A stretch of DNA of 11,995 bases from the NCBI GenBank assembly GCA_934635545.1, contig CAKTZN010000040.1, forward strand, positions 1 through 11,995, in the 5' to 3' direction. Shown here piece by piece: positions 6,636 through 11,995 of this stretch. The translations under genes were made by a program, and so were the position numbers. Numbering within the stretch: the first letter of the stretch is position 1; each line of letters starts with the position of its first letter. This stretch comes from an uncultured Oscillospiraceae bacterium (GTDB lineage Bacteria; Bacillota; Clostridia; Oscillospirales; Oscillospiraceae). Under the pieces are notes generated by a model. It was not told where the DNA came from. It did not search any database and saw only the letters and a program-made list of their open reading frames with translations.

Positions 6636-7301
6636 ATGAAACCAGTCATGAAAGTGAAAATCAGCATCGACGCGGCCATGACGCTGGCGCTGCTGCTTCT
6701 GATGGCCTACGGCCTTGTGGGCGAAGCGGCCCACGAGTGGCTGGGGATGGGGATGTTTGCCCTTTTCCTCCTGCATCATCTCCTGAACCGGCGATGGATC
6801 AGAGCGGTGCCGCAGGGACGCTATACGCCCCTGCGTATCGTTCAGACGGTGCTGGCGCTGCTGATCCTTCTGACCATGCTGGGCTCCATGGTCAGCGGTG
6901 TGATCGTCTCGCGGTATGTGTTTCCCTTTCAGGCTGGCTTCAGCCTTACGTCGTGGGCGGAAAAGCTGCATATGCTGTGCGCCTATTGGGGCTTCGTGCT
7001 GATGAGCCTGCATCTGGGGCTGCATTGGAACATGGTGCTGACCATGGCGCGGAAGCATTTGACACCCTTCAAGCCCCGCACATGGTGCCTGCGGCTGCTG
7101 GCTTATCTCTGGGCGGCCTACGGTGCGGTAGCCTTCGTCCGGCGGGACGTGTGGCGCTATCTGCTGCTGAAGAGCCATTTTGTGTTCTTCGACTACACCG
7201 AGTCTCTGGCACGCTTTCTGCTGGACTACTTGGCGATAATGAGCCTGTTCGTGCTGGCGGGCTACTGGCTGGCAAGAGTACTCAAGCCAAAAGGCCAATG
7301 A
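6636..7301 (+). CDS. DUF4405 membrane protein, probable cytochrome b-like redox protein
   Basis: 221 residues with about six helices (near 12-30, 36-50, 66-92, 112-134, 152-168 and 190-214). Histidines sit inside or at the ends of helices: H33, H47/H48, H112, H126 and H130. This is the pattern of the DUF4405 family, regarded as cytochrome b-like and linked in other genomes to flavin-based electron transfer across the membrane. The motifs LGMGMFALFLLHHLLNRRW and LCAYWGFVLMSLHLGLHW are typical. The ATG at 6636 follows AAAGGA of the preceding gene's end; the esterase stop is only four bases upstream, so the two were one operon. Because the upstream part of that operon is lost at the 5850 junction, no promoter for this gene is apparent. 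It is intact but may be silent or driven by read-through. Family call good; heme binding is inferred. Confidence 0.85.
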   Translation: MKPVMKVKISIDAAMTLALLLLMAYGLVGEAAHEWLGMGMFALFLLHHLLNRRWIRAVPQGRYTPLRIVQTVLALLILLTMLGSMVSGVIVSRYVFPFQAGFSLTSWAEKLHMLCAYWGFVLMSLHLGLHWNMVLTMARKHLTPFKPRTWCLRLLAYLWAAYGAVAFVRRDVWRYLLLKSHFVFFDYTESLARFLLDYLAIMSLFVLAGYWLARVLKPKGQ

Positions 7302-7344
7302 ACCATATTCCCTGATGAAATCCGGTTTTCCTCTCCCTTTCCAT

Positions 7345-7405
7345 AAGCAAAGTCCCGGTATGCGGCGTAGGCCGCATACCGGGACTTTGCTTTGCTGCGT
7401 TTTTT
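7345..7405. terminator. Long perfect hairpin terminator between convergent genes
   Basis: A perfect 22 bp stem (7345-7366 with 7371-7392, core AAGTCCCGGTATGCGGC) and GTAG loop, followed on the plus strand by TGCTGCG and TTTTTT (7400-7405). On the minus strand the hairpin comes after htpG and repeat copy B, with only a weak T-rich end (CTTTGCTTATGG). It could stop transcription from both sides. Confidence 0.85.
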
Positions 7406-7423
7406 ACCGCATCGGCTCCCCAT

Positions 7424-7476
7424 AGGTCACATTGTGTACCTATGAGGCTGTAGCCGCGGGGTGTTCTTTTTTTGTC
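7424..7476 (-). repeat. Stop-proximal 3'UTR repeat, copy B
   Basis: Second copy of the element at 4265-4318, read on the minus strand from 7476. It begins five bases after the htpG stop codon and lies before the 22 bp terminator hairpin. In this copy the hairpin CATAGGT(A)CAC/GTGACCTATG is longer, and flanking CCCC and GGGG could extend it. Relative to copy A it lacks one G after CCCCG and differs mainly in the 7 nt central block. Confidence 0.75.
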
Positions 7477-7481
7477 GTTTC

Positions 7482-9371
7482 TCACTTCCACAGGCTGCAC
7501 AGCAGGTCGGTGTAGGCGCTGGGATCGTCGATGGGCAGACCGGCGATCAGGCACGCCTGATTATACAGGATCTGGGCGTACTTCTTTGCCTTTTCCGGCT
7601 CCACGATGCGGGCGGTCTCGAAGGCCAGGAACGCGGGGTGATCCACGTTGACCTCCAGGATGCGCTTGGCCTTCATGTTCAGGTCAGGCTGCACGGCGGT
7701 GAAGTACTTCTCCATCTCGAAGGTAATGCCCTCGCCGCTGGACAGGCACACCGGGTGGGTCTTCAGCTTGGTGCTGGCCTTGACCTCCGTCACCTTGTCG
7801 CCCAGTGCCTCCTTGATAAAGGTGAAGGCCTCCTTGTAGTGCTCGGTCTCGTCGGGCTTCTTCTCGTCGTCCAGCTCCAGCTCGCCGTCCACCACGCTGC
7901 GGAAGGGCTTGTCCCGATACTTGCCGAACATGTCGGGGATGAAGCCGTCGGTGTTGTCGGTGAAGTACAGCATCTCATAGTCGTGCTCCTTCACCAGCTC
8001 CGTCTGGGGCAGGTGGTCGATGGCGTCCACGCTCTCGCCGGTGGCGTAATAGATGAACTTCTGGCTCTCCGGCATGCGGTCCACATACTCGTCCAGGGTC
8101 ACCAGCTTCTTCTCCTTGGAGGAGTAGAACAGCAGCAGATCCTGCACCTTTTCCTTGTTGGCGCCGTAGTTGTCCAGGGCGCACAGCTTCAACTGGCGGC
8201 CATAGCTGCGGTAGATGGTCTCATAGCTCTCCCGTTCGTCCTTCAGCATCCGCAGCAGCTCCGCCTTGATCTTCTTCTCCAGATTGGTGGCGATGACCTT
8301 CAACTGGCGGTCATGCTGCAAAAGCTCACGGGAGATGTTCAGGCTCAGGTCGGGGGAATCCACCACGCCCCGGACGAAGTTGAAGTACTCCGGCAGCAGG
8401 TCGGCGCAGTGATCCATGATCATGACGCCGGAGCTGTAGAGCTGCAGGCCGGGCTTGAAATCCTCGGTAAAGTACTGGTTGGGCATGCGGGAGGGAATGA
8501 ACAGCAGGGCCTTATAGGTCACCGCGCCCTCTACCGAGGCGGTGATCACCGACTGAGGCGGAGCCATTTCGCCGAAGCGCTCCTGATAGAACTTGTCGTA
8601 CTCCTCCTTGGTGACCTCGCTCTTCTTCCGCTGCCACAGGGGCACCATGGAGTTCAGGGTCTCGTAGACGAACTCCTCCTCGTACTCCGGCTTATCCTCG
8701 GGACAGCCCTCCTTCAGCTTGGGATGGGGCATCAGCATCCGGATGGGGAAGCGGATGTAGTCGCTGTACTTCTTCACCAGCTTATAGAGGGGATACTCCC
8801 GCAGGTACTGGCTGTATTCGTCCTTCTCCTCCTCGCTGTCGGGCTTGATGTGCATGATGATATCGGTGCCCACGGTGTCCTTTTCACAGGGCTCGATGGT
8901 GTAGCCGTCCACGCCGGTGGACTGCCAGCGGTATGCCTGATCGCAGCCGTACTTCTTCGTGATGACGGTGATCTCGTCGGCCACCATAAAGGCGGAATAG
9001 AAACCCACGCCGAACTGGCCGATGATATCGGTGTCGGTGGTCTCCTTGCCCTCCAGCTCGCCCTTGAACTGGAGGCTGCCGCTGTTGGCGATGACGCCCA
9101 GATTGTTCTCCAGGTCGCTCTCGTCCATGCCGATGCCGTTGTCGCTGACGGTCAGGGTGCGGTTCTCCTTGTCGATGGTCAGGGTAATCTGGAAGTCCTC
9201 CCGCTTCAGGCCCACCTTGTCGTCGGTCAGGCTGAGATAGCACAGCTTGTCGATGGCATCGGAGGCGTTGGAGATGATCTCACGGAGGAAGATCTCCTTA
9301 TGGGTGTAGATGGAGTTGATCATCATGTCCAGCAGACGCTTGGACTCGGCTTTGAATTCTTTCTTGCTCAT
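7482..9371 (-). CDS. htpG: Molecular chaperone HtpG (Hsp90 family)
   Basis: Cytosolic ATP-driven dimeric chaperone of the Hsp90 family. 629 residues, close to E. coli HtpG (624). The N-terminal GHKL ATPase domain shows LREIISNASDA (29-39, catalytic E31 and Mg-binding N35), DNGIGM (77-82) and IGQFGVGFYSAF (117-128). The middle domain has FIPSRMPNQYFTEDFKPGLQ and NISRELLQHDRQLKVI with the gamma-phosphate-contacting arginine. The C-terminal dimerisation domain ends in LLCSLWK, without the MEEVD tail of eukaryotic Hsp90. The ATG at 9371 has AAAGGA about eight bases upstream; the frame is open to 9527, but that part reads through the inverted repeat and is not coding. No CIRCE element lies upstream, so HrcA control of the classic type is not evident. 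The stop is followed at once by repeat copy B. Confidence 0.97.
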   Translation of the reverse strand: MSKKEFKAESKRLLDMMINSIYTHKEIFLREIISNASDAIDKLCYLSLTDDKVGLKREDFQITLTIDKENRTLTVSDNGIGMDESDLENNLGVIANSGSLQFKGELEGKETTDTDIIGQFGVGFYSAFMVADEITVITKKYGCDQAYRWQSTGVDGYTIEPCEKDTVGTDIIMHIKPDSEEEKDEYSQYLREYPLYKLVKKYSDYIRFPIRMLMPHPKLKEGCPEDKPEYEEEFVYETLNSMVPLWQRKKSEVTKEEYDKFYQERFGEMAPPQSVITASVEGAVTYKALLFIPSRMPNQYFTEDFKPGLQLYSSGVMIMDHCADLLPEYFNFVRGVVDSPDLSLNISRELLQHDRQLKVIATNLEKKIKAELLRMLKDERESYETIYRSYGRQLKLCALDNYGANKEKVQDLLLFYSSKEKKLVTLDEYVDRMPESQKFIYYATGESVDAIDHLPQTELVKEHDYEMLYFTDNTDGFIPDMFGKYRDKPFRSVVDGELELDDEKKPDETEHYKEAFTFIKEALGDKVTEVKASTKLKTHPVCLSSGEGITFEMEKYFTAVQPDLNMKAKRILEVNVDHPAFLAFETARIVEPEKAKKYAQILYNQACLIAGLPIDDPSAYTDLLCSLWK

Positions 9372-9394
9372 GGTTTTGTCCTTTCTATGGGGAT

Positions 9395-9416
9395 GGGAGG
9401 CGCGGCAGCGCCTCCC
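9395..9416 (-). promoter_or_regulatory. Hairpin in the htpG leader
   Basis: Perfect 9 bp stem (GGGAGGCGC at 9395-9403 with 9408-9416) and a 4 nt loop, ending 23 bp before the htpG ATG. It is not followed by a T tract on the htpG strand. It could stabilise the mRNA or tune access to the AAAGGA site; a role in heat sensing is only a guess. A possible weak promoter (ATGTCA, 18 bp, TATACC) lies upstream near 9420-9450. Confidence 0.45.
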
Positions 9417-9452
9417 TTGGGTATATGCGGTTGGCGGGCGGCATGACATTTC

Positions 9453-9537
9453 GTAGGGGCCGATGCCCACATCGCCCCGCCGTTCACCGGAGATATCATC
9501 TTGGGCCGAACGGGCCGATGTAGGCATCGGCCCCTAC
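9453..9537. repeat. Palindromic intergenic repeat upstream of htpG
   Basis: Two inverted arms of 27 bp (9453-9479 and 9511-9537, each opening GTAGGGGCCGATGCC on its own strand) match with two differences and enclose 31 bp. GTTCACCG occurs as a direct repeat at 9482 and 9542. This is the layout of a REP/BIME-like or small MITE-like element, non-coding and able to form a long cruciform or RNA hairpin. It fills most of the gap between the small membrane-protein gene and htpG. Confidence 0.8.
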
Positions 9538-9566
9538 AACGGTTCACCGCACCGATCATACCTGTG

Positions 9567-9758
9567 TTATTCCCCGTCCTTTTTCTTCTCGTTGGCACGG
9601 GTGATGAACCAGCCCACGGCGGTCAGGGCGGTCATGGTGCCGTAAATGACGGCCAGCGCCTTCCCCAGGGGCGCAAGGCCCGGCAGCACCTTTCCGGCGG
9701 CCTTGGCGGCCTTCTCCCCCGCGTTGGCGATGGTTTTCGCGGTTTTCATACTGGCCAT
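9567..9758 (-). CDS. Small single-helix membrane protein, unknown
   Basis: 63 residues, not recognised. A lysine/alanine-rich amphipathic N-terminal third (MASMKTAKTIANAGEKAAKA) is followed by one hydrophobic helix (about PLGKALAVIYGTMTALTAVGWFI, residues 30-53) and a charged end EKKKDGE. The ATG at 9758 is chosen because GTGAGG lies six bases upstream; a GTG at 9770 overlapping the flavodoxin stop is the alternative and would add four residues. It comes directly after the flavodoxin-like gene (8 bp from its stop), so the two are co-transcribed. It could anchor or assist that protein at the membrane, but nothing in the sequence shows this. Real-gene status is likely, not sure. Confidence 0.55.
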   Translation of the reverse strand: MASMKTAKTIANAGEKAAKAAGKVLPGLAPLGKALAVIYGTMTALTAVGWFITRANEKKKDGE

Positions 9759-9766
9759 GGCGCGCC

Positions 9767-10282
9767 TCACTTATGGGCCCGGTACCAGTCGATGACCGGC
9801 TGCAGCGCCTCTGCGCTGACGGCGGAGCCGCCCTTCTTCACCATGTCGTACATCTTCTGCTGGGCCTCGTTCAGGGGCTTCTTGGCCTCCAGATTCTTGA
9901 GGATGTCCTTGCACTTGACGGTCATGATCCACTTGAAGGGGCCGTGGAGCTTCTTCATATCGAAGCCGCCCTGCAGGGCGAAGCAGTCCACCTCCTTGCC
10001 GAAGTCCCGCAAAAGCTGGTCGTGAAGCAGCACCGCGGCGGCCTCACCGGCAGGGGCCATGCCCACCCGCACCATGGCGCGGACGTCGAAGAACTTCATA
10101 GCCTTCCGTGCGCCCACGCACTTGTCGGCCATGACCCAGCCCAGATAGATGACCTGCTGGTCGGGCTGGGGATTGCGCATCTGGGAAATGTCGTTGACCG
10201 GCAGGCCGGTGGCCTCACCCAGCATTTTGGCGTACTGGGCGGTATAGCCGGAGTTGGACGCGTATACGATGGCAGAGATCAT
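9767..10282 (-). CDS. Flavodoxin-like protein
   Basis: 171 residues with the flavodoxin opening: a first beta strand and phosphate loop IVYASNSGYTAQYAKMLGEA (residues 5-24, FMN phosphate loop about S9-T14). It carries electrons or acts as an FMN-binding reductase in the cytosol. The second part (VIYLGWVMADKCVGARKAMK) fits the flavodoxin fold, and DCFALQGGFDMKKLHGPFKW near residue 100 recalls the flavodoxin-domain/protoporphyrinogen-oxidase-like (HemG) branch, where a similar aromatic-rich tail is found. The assignment within the superfamily is open. The ATG at 10282 has GGGAGG about seven bases upstream. A TATAAT-type promoter lies just upstream, so it is not dependent on csoR. The small membrane-protein gene follows with almost no gap. 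Confidence 0.85.
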   Translation of the reverse strand: MISAIVYASNSGYTAQYAKMLGEATGLPVNDISQMRNPQPDQQVIYLGWVMADKCVGARKAMKFFDVRAMVRVGMAPAGEAAAVLLHDQLLRDFGKEVDCFALQGGFDMKKLHGPFKWIMTVKCKDILKNLEAKKPLNEAQQKMYDMVKKGGSAVSAEALQPVIDWYRAHK

Positions 10283-10321
10283 AGCATTTCCTCCCTTGTT
10301 TTGATCGTTATATTTATCTTT

Positions 10322-10340
10322 ATTATACCACTTTTGTCAA
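10322..10340 (-). promoter_or_regulatory. Promoter of the flavodoxin-like gene
   Basis: Minus strand: TGG plus TATAAT (10327-10322), a perfect extended -10. A perfect TTGACA at 10340-10335 is only 7 bp upstream and cannot serve this -10; with 17 bp spacing it would pair with ATAAAT (10317-10312), a poor -10. The extended -10 is the better call, with a predicted start near 10315. Confidence 0.6.
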
Positions 10341-10348
10341 CACCCGCG

Positions 10349-10681
10349 TCAGCGCATGAAGCGGTCGATGGCGTCGTTGAGACTGTCGATAGCGGCGGTG
10401 TCCCCCTCCTCCACCGCGTCCACGATGCAGTGGGCGATGTGATCCTTCAGGATCACGCGGCCGGTGGAGTTCAGCGCCGAGATCACGGCGGAGAGCTGCA
10501 CCAGCACCTGAGAGCAGTCCTCCCCCCGCTCCACCATGCGGCGCACCGCGTCCAGATGGCCCTGGGCCCGGCTGAGACGGTTCAGCACCGCCTTGGTGTG
10601 GGCATGGGAATGGGTGTGGCCGTGGCCGTCGCCATGGGTGTGGGTGGTGCCGTCGGCGTGGGTGTGGGGTTCGTTGGACAT
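10349..10681 (-). CDS. CsoR/FrmR-family metal-sensing repressor with His-rich N-terminus
   Basis: 110 residues. The DUF156 all-helical repressor domain (about 30-110) has the opening KAVLNRLSRAQGHLDAVRRM and all three metal ligands expected of a CsoR-type copper(I) sensor: C56 (EDCSQVL), H81 and C85 (KDHIAHC). The first 28 residues hold nine histidines in HTH/HGH spacing, which could bind zinc, nickel or copper as well. Such proteins bind operator DNA as tetramers and let go on metal binding. The ATG at 10681 has AAGGAG nine bases upstream; a GTG at 10699 in frame would swallow that site and is rejected. No copper exporter, chaperone or other metal gene is near, so its target lies elsewhere or is itself. 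The true metal cannot be fixed from sequence. It has its own promoter and a hairpin in the leader. Confidence 0.9.
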   Translation of the reverse strand: MSNEPHTHADGTTHTHGDGHGHTHSHAHTKAVLNRLSRAQGHLDAVRRMVERGEDCSQVLVQLSAVISALNSTGRVILKDHIAHCIVDAVEEGDTAAIDSLNDAIDRFMR

Positions 10682-10709
10682 GGGACATCGCTCCTTCACG
10701 GTGATTTGG

Positions 10710-10741
10710 AAAAAGGCCGCCGCAGTTGCGCCGCGGCAGCC
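10710..10741 (-). terminator. Terminator-like hairpin in the csoR leader
   Basis: Minus strand: GGCTGCCGC (10741-10733), loop of 9, GCGGCGGCC (10723-10715), then TTTTT (10714-10710). The stem has one G-U pair. It lies downstream of the csoR-type promoter (10778-10750) and upstream of the csoR start (10681), so it is either the end of the hgdC transcript or an attenuator of csoR. Confidence 0.7.
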
Positions 10742-10749
10742 TCGTTCCT

Positions 10750-10778
10750 ATGATACATCAATCTCTCCGATTTGACAA
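10750..10778 (-). promoter_or_regulatory. Promoter of the CsoR-family gene
   Basis: Minus strand: TTGTCA (10778-10773), 17 bp spacer, TATCAT (10755-10750). Predicted start near 10743, two bases before the hairpin at 10741-10710. The -35 lies five bases after the hgdC stop codon. Confidence 0.7.
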
Positions 10779-10782
10779 GTGT

Positions 10783-11577
10783 TTACGCCTTGGCCATGCC
10801 CTTCTGGCGGGCATACTCGGCAGCGCCCAGGGCGCCCATCAACTGGGGATCGGTCTTCAGGTCGATGACCTTCAGCTTCAGCACATGCTCGATAGCCTGC
10901 TTCAGGCCCGCGTTCTTGGCGCAGCCGCCGGTCAGGGTGATGCTGTCGGTGGCGCCGGCCTTCTTGCTCATGACGAAGCAGCGCTTGGCAACCGCCATCT
11001 GGATACCGGCGGCGATCTCGTCCATGGGCTTGCCCTCGCCGACGAGGGTGATGACCTCGGACTCGGCAAACACGGTGCACTGAGCGGTGATGGGGATCAC
11101 GTTCTTGGCCGTCAGGCTCAGGTTGGAGAACTCAGGCAGGCTCATCTCAAAGCTGCGGGCCATGGCCTCGTAGAAACGGCCGGTACCGGCGGCGCACTTG
11201 TCGTTCATGGCGAAGTTCTTCACGGTGCCGTCGGTGTCCACGCTGATGCCCTTCACGTCCTGACCGCCGATATCGATGATGGCCTTGACGGAGGGATCGG
11301 TGACATGCACGCCCATGGCGTGACAGGAGATCTCGGAGATATTCTCGTCGGCGAAGGGCACCTTGTTGCGGCCATAGCCGGTGCCGATCAGGTACGTCAG
11401 TTCCTCGGAGGACTTCAGACCCACCTTGTTCAGCACCTCCTCCATGGCCATCTTTGCGCTGACCTCGGAGTTGATCTTGCTGCGGATGGTGGTATCGGCG
11501 CAGATCTTGCCGTTTTCATCTAAGATAACTGCCTTGGTGTAGGTGGAGCCTACGTCGCAGCCGCCAAAATATTTCAT
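10783..11577 (-). CDS. hgdC: 2-hydroxyacyl-CoA dehydratase activase (HgdC-like)
   Basis: ATP-dependent one-electron donor ('archerase') that activates oxygen-sensitive 2-hydroxyacyl-CoA dehydratases, which make enoyl-CoA in amino acid fermentation. 264 residues (HgdC is about 260). The ASKHA ATPase motifs are clear: DVGSTYTK (8-15), DIGGQD (102-107), and TGGCAKN near 222. C128 (NDKCAAGTG) and C167 (ITAQCTVFAES) are the two cysteines per subunit that hold the dimer-bridging 4Fe-4S cluster, at the family positions. The ATG at 11577 follows GAGAGGGAA; the frame is open further up but that part overlaps the small upstream gene. Last of three closely spaced genes. The dehydratase subunits are not in the window, so the substrate (hydroxyglutaryl-, phenyllactyl-, lactyl-CoA or other) is unknown; the symbol names the family, not the pathway. 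Confidence 0.93.
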   Translation of the reverse strand: MKYFGGCDVGSTYTKAVILDENGKICADTTIRSKINSEVSAKMAMEEVLNKVGLKSSEELTYLIGTGYGRNKVPFADENISEISCHAMGVHVTDPSVKAIIDIGGQDVKGISVDTDGTVKNFAMNDKCAAGTGRFYEAMARSFEMSLPEFSNLSLTAKNVIPITAQCTVFAESEVITLVGEGKPMDEIAAGIQMAVAKRCFVMSKKAGATDSITLTGGCAKNAGLKQAIEHVLKLKVIDLKTDPQLMGALGAAEYARQKGMAKA

Positions 11578-11593
11578 CGTCTTTCCCTCTCTT

Positions 11594-11809
11594 TTACTTG
11601 TTGTATTCGTAGTGGGGCTTGTCCATGTCATAGGAAGCCTTCAGCGGGTCGCGGCGCTCCATGCGGTCATAGTGACGGCACAGGAACGGCTCCACGCCGT
11701 AGAACAGGGCCTTGCCATCCAGGTCGAAGAAGAAGATGGCGAACAGGGCCGCGTAGATGCCGCCGCCGATCAGCAGCAGCTTGCCCAGGATTTTCAGCAG
11801 TTTTTTCAT
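11594..11809 (-). CDS. Small membrane protein in the hgdC operon, unknown
   Basis: 71 residues: a lysine-rich start (MKKLLKILGK), one membrane helix (about LLLIGGGIYAALFAIFFFDL, 11-30), then a charged cytosolic or outer tail with aromatic residues (ALFYGVEPFLCRHYDRMERR, ending in HYEYNK). The ATG at 11809 has AGGAGGAGAG just upstream. It starts 15 bp after the upstream gene and ends 16 bp before hgdC, so it belongs to the same transcript. Family not recognised. It might tether or assist the upstream gene product; its tight place before the activase suggests a link with that pathway, but this is inference. Confidence 0.75.
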   Translation of the reverse strand: MKKLLKILGKLLLIGGGIYAALFAIFFFDLDGKALFYGVEPFLCRHYDRMERRDPLKASYDMDKPHYEYNK

Positions 11810-11824
11810 CGTTCTCTCCTCCTC

Positions 11825-11995
11825 TTACCAGCTCTGGGAATCGTCGAACTCCAACAGGGAGGGATCCAGCGGTTCCTCGTGCATGACGGTGGTCATATAG
11901 TCGTTGATGATGGTGCGGATCTCCGCCCGGGAGACGTTGCGCTTGTCGGGCAGGGCGTGGGGCATCCAGATGGCGTGGATGTTGCGGGCGCGGAA
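11825..11995 (-). CDS. C-terminal 56 residues of an unrecognised protein, cut by window edge
   Basis: Open frame from the right edge to a TAA at 11827-11825. The visible part has IHAIWMPHALPDKRNVSRAE, a helix-like stretch (EIRTIINDYMTTVMHEE) and an acidic end (LEFDDSQSW). It is soluble in character and shows no motif of the dehydratase alpha or beta subunits that I can recognise, such as their cysteine positions. It is the first visible gene of the operon with the small membrane protein and hgdC, with 15 bp to the next start. Function cannot be given from this fragment. Confidence 0.7.
   Translation of the reverse strand, partial: FRARNIHAIWMPHALPDKRNVSRAEIRTIINDYMTTVMHEEPLDPSLLEFDDSQSW

Noticed and set aside
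4265..7476. The 54-nt inverted copies as terminal repeats of a transposon
   Set aside because: Each copy is set by a stop codon and a terminator of the flanking gene, with no target-site duplication seen and no active transposase between. A 3'UTR element fits better.
7461..9446. A 661-codon open frame on the plus strand opposite htpG
   Set aside because: It is the mirror of the GC-rich htpG coding strand, full of Leu, Val, Gly and His, with no family motif. The minus strand gives a complete Hsp90.
9372..9527. N-terminal extension of HtpG
   Set aside because: The extra residues come from the inverted repeat and leader hairpin; MSKKEF at 9371 has a ribosome binding site and fits the family.
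9372..9566. CIRCE or another known heat-shock operator before htpG
   Set aside because: No TTAGCACTC/GAGTGCTAA pair is present; the only inverted repeats differ in sequence.
1..11995. tRNA, rRNA, riboswitch or CRISPR array
   Set aside because: No cloverleaf, ribosomal RNA stretch, regular repeat-spacer series or known riboswitch core was found on either strand by reading.

Overview
The window looks like chromosomal DNA from a GC-rich, anaerobic gut Firmicute, probably Clostridia of the Oscillospiraceae type. The signs are strong AGGAGG-like ribosome binding sites, TTGACA/TATAAT promoters, many short hairpin terminators and a 2-hydroxyacyl-CoA dehydratase activase. The taxon is inferred from gene content and style, not from a marker comparison.

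Left part (1-4370). The minus strand carries an AI-2E family transporter running off the left edge, with an apparent CTG start, and rsmA/ksgA just upstream of it. From the back-to-back promoter region at 1958-2034 a plus-strand LURP-one/tubby-fold gene runs the other way and ends in a clean terminator. Next comes a three-gene plus-strand operon: a small AbrB/SpoVT-type regulator, an ABC ATPase and an ABC-2 permease, with overlapping ends. Its promoter is followed by a perfect inverted repeat that looks like an operator or a leader hairpin.

Middle part (4371-7410). This is a scar. A large serine recombinase on the minus strand has lost its catalytic N-terminus, and an esterase on the plus strand has lost its signal/start region. 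They meet head to head near 5850. The esterase remnant is followed by an intact six-helix DUF4405 membrane protein, a probable cytochrome b-like redox protein. The scar is bracketed by two inverted copies of a 53-54 nt element. Each copy lies right after the stop codon of a flanking gene (ABC permease, htpG) and before an intrinsic terminator.

Right part (7424-11995), all minus strand: htpG (Hsp90), preceded by an inverted repeat of about 27 bp arms and a leader hairpin; a small membrane protein overlapping a flavodoxin-like gene; a CsoR-family metal sensor with a His-rich N-terminus and a terminator-like hairpin between its promoter and start; and an operon of an unrecognised gene (cut by the right edge), a small membrane protein and the HgdC-type activase.

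I did not find a clearly new multi-gene system. The best leads are the stop-codon-proximal 3'UTR repeat, the double truncation junction, the csoR leader hairpin, the operator of the AbrB-ABC operon and the non-standard start of the AI-2E gene. No tRNA, rRNA or CRISPR array was seen, and no stretch over 300 bases lacks a gene.
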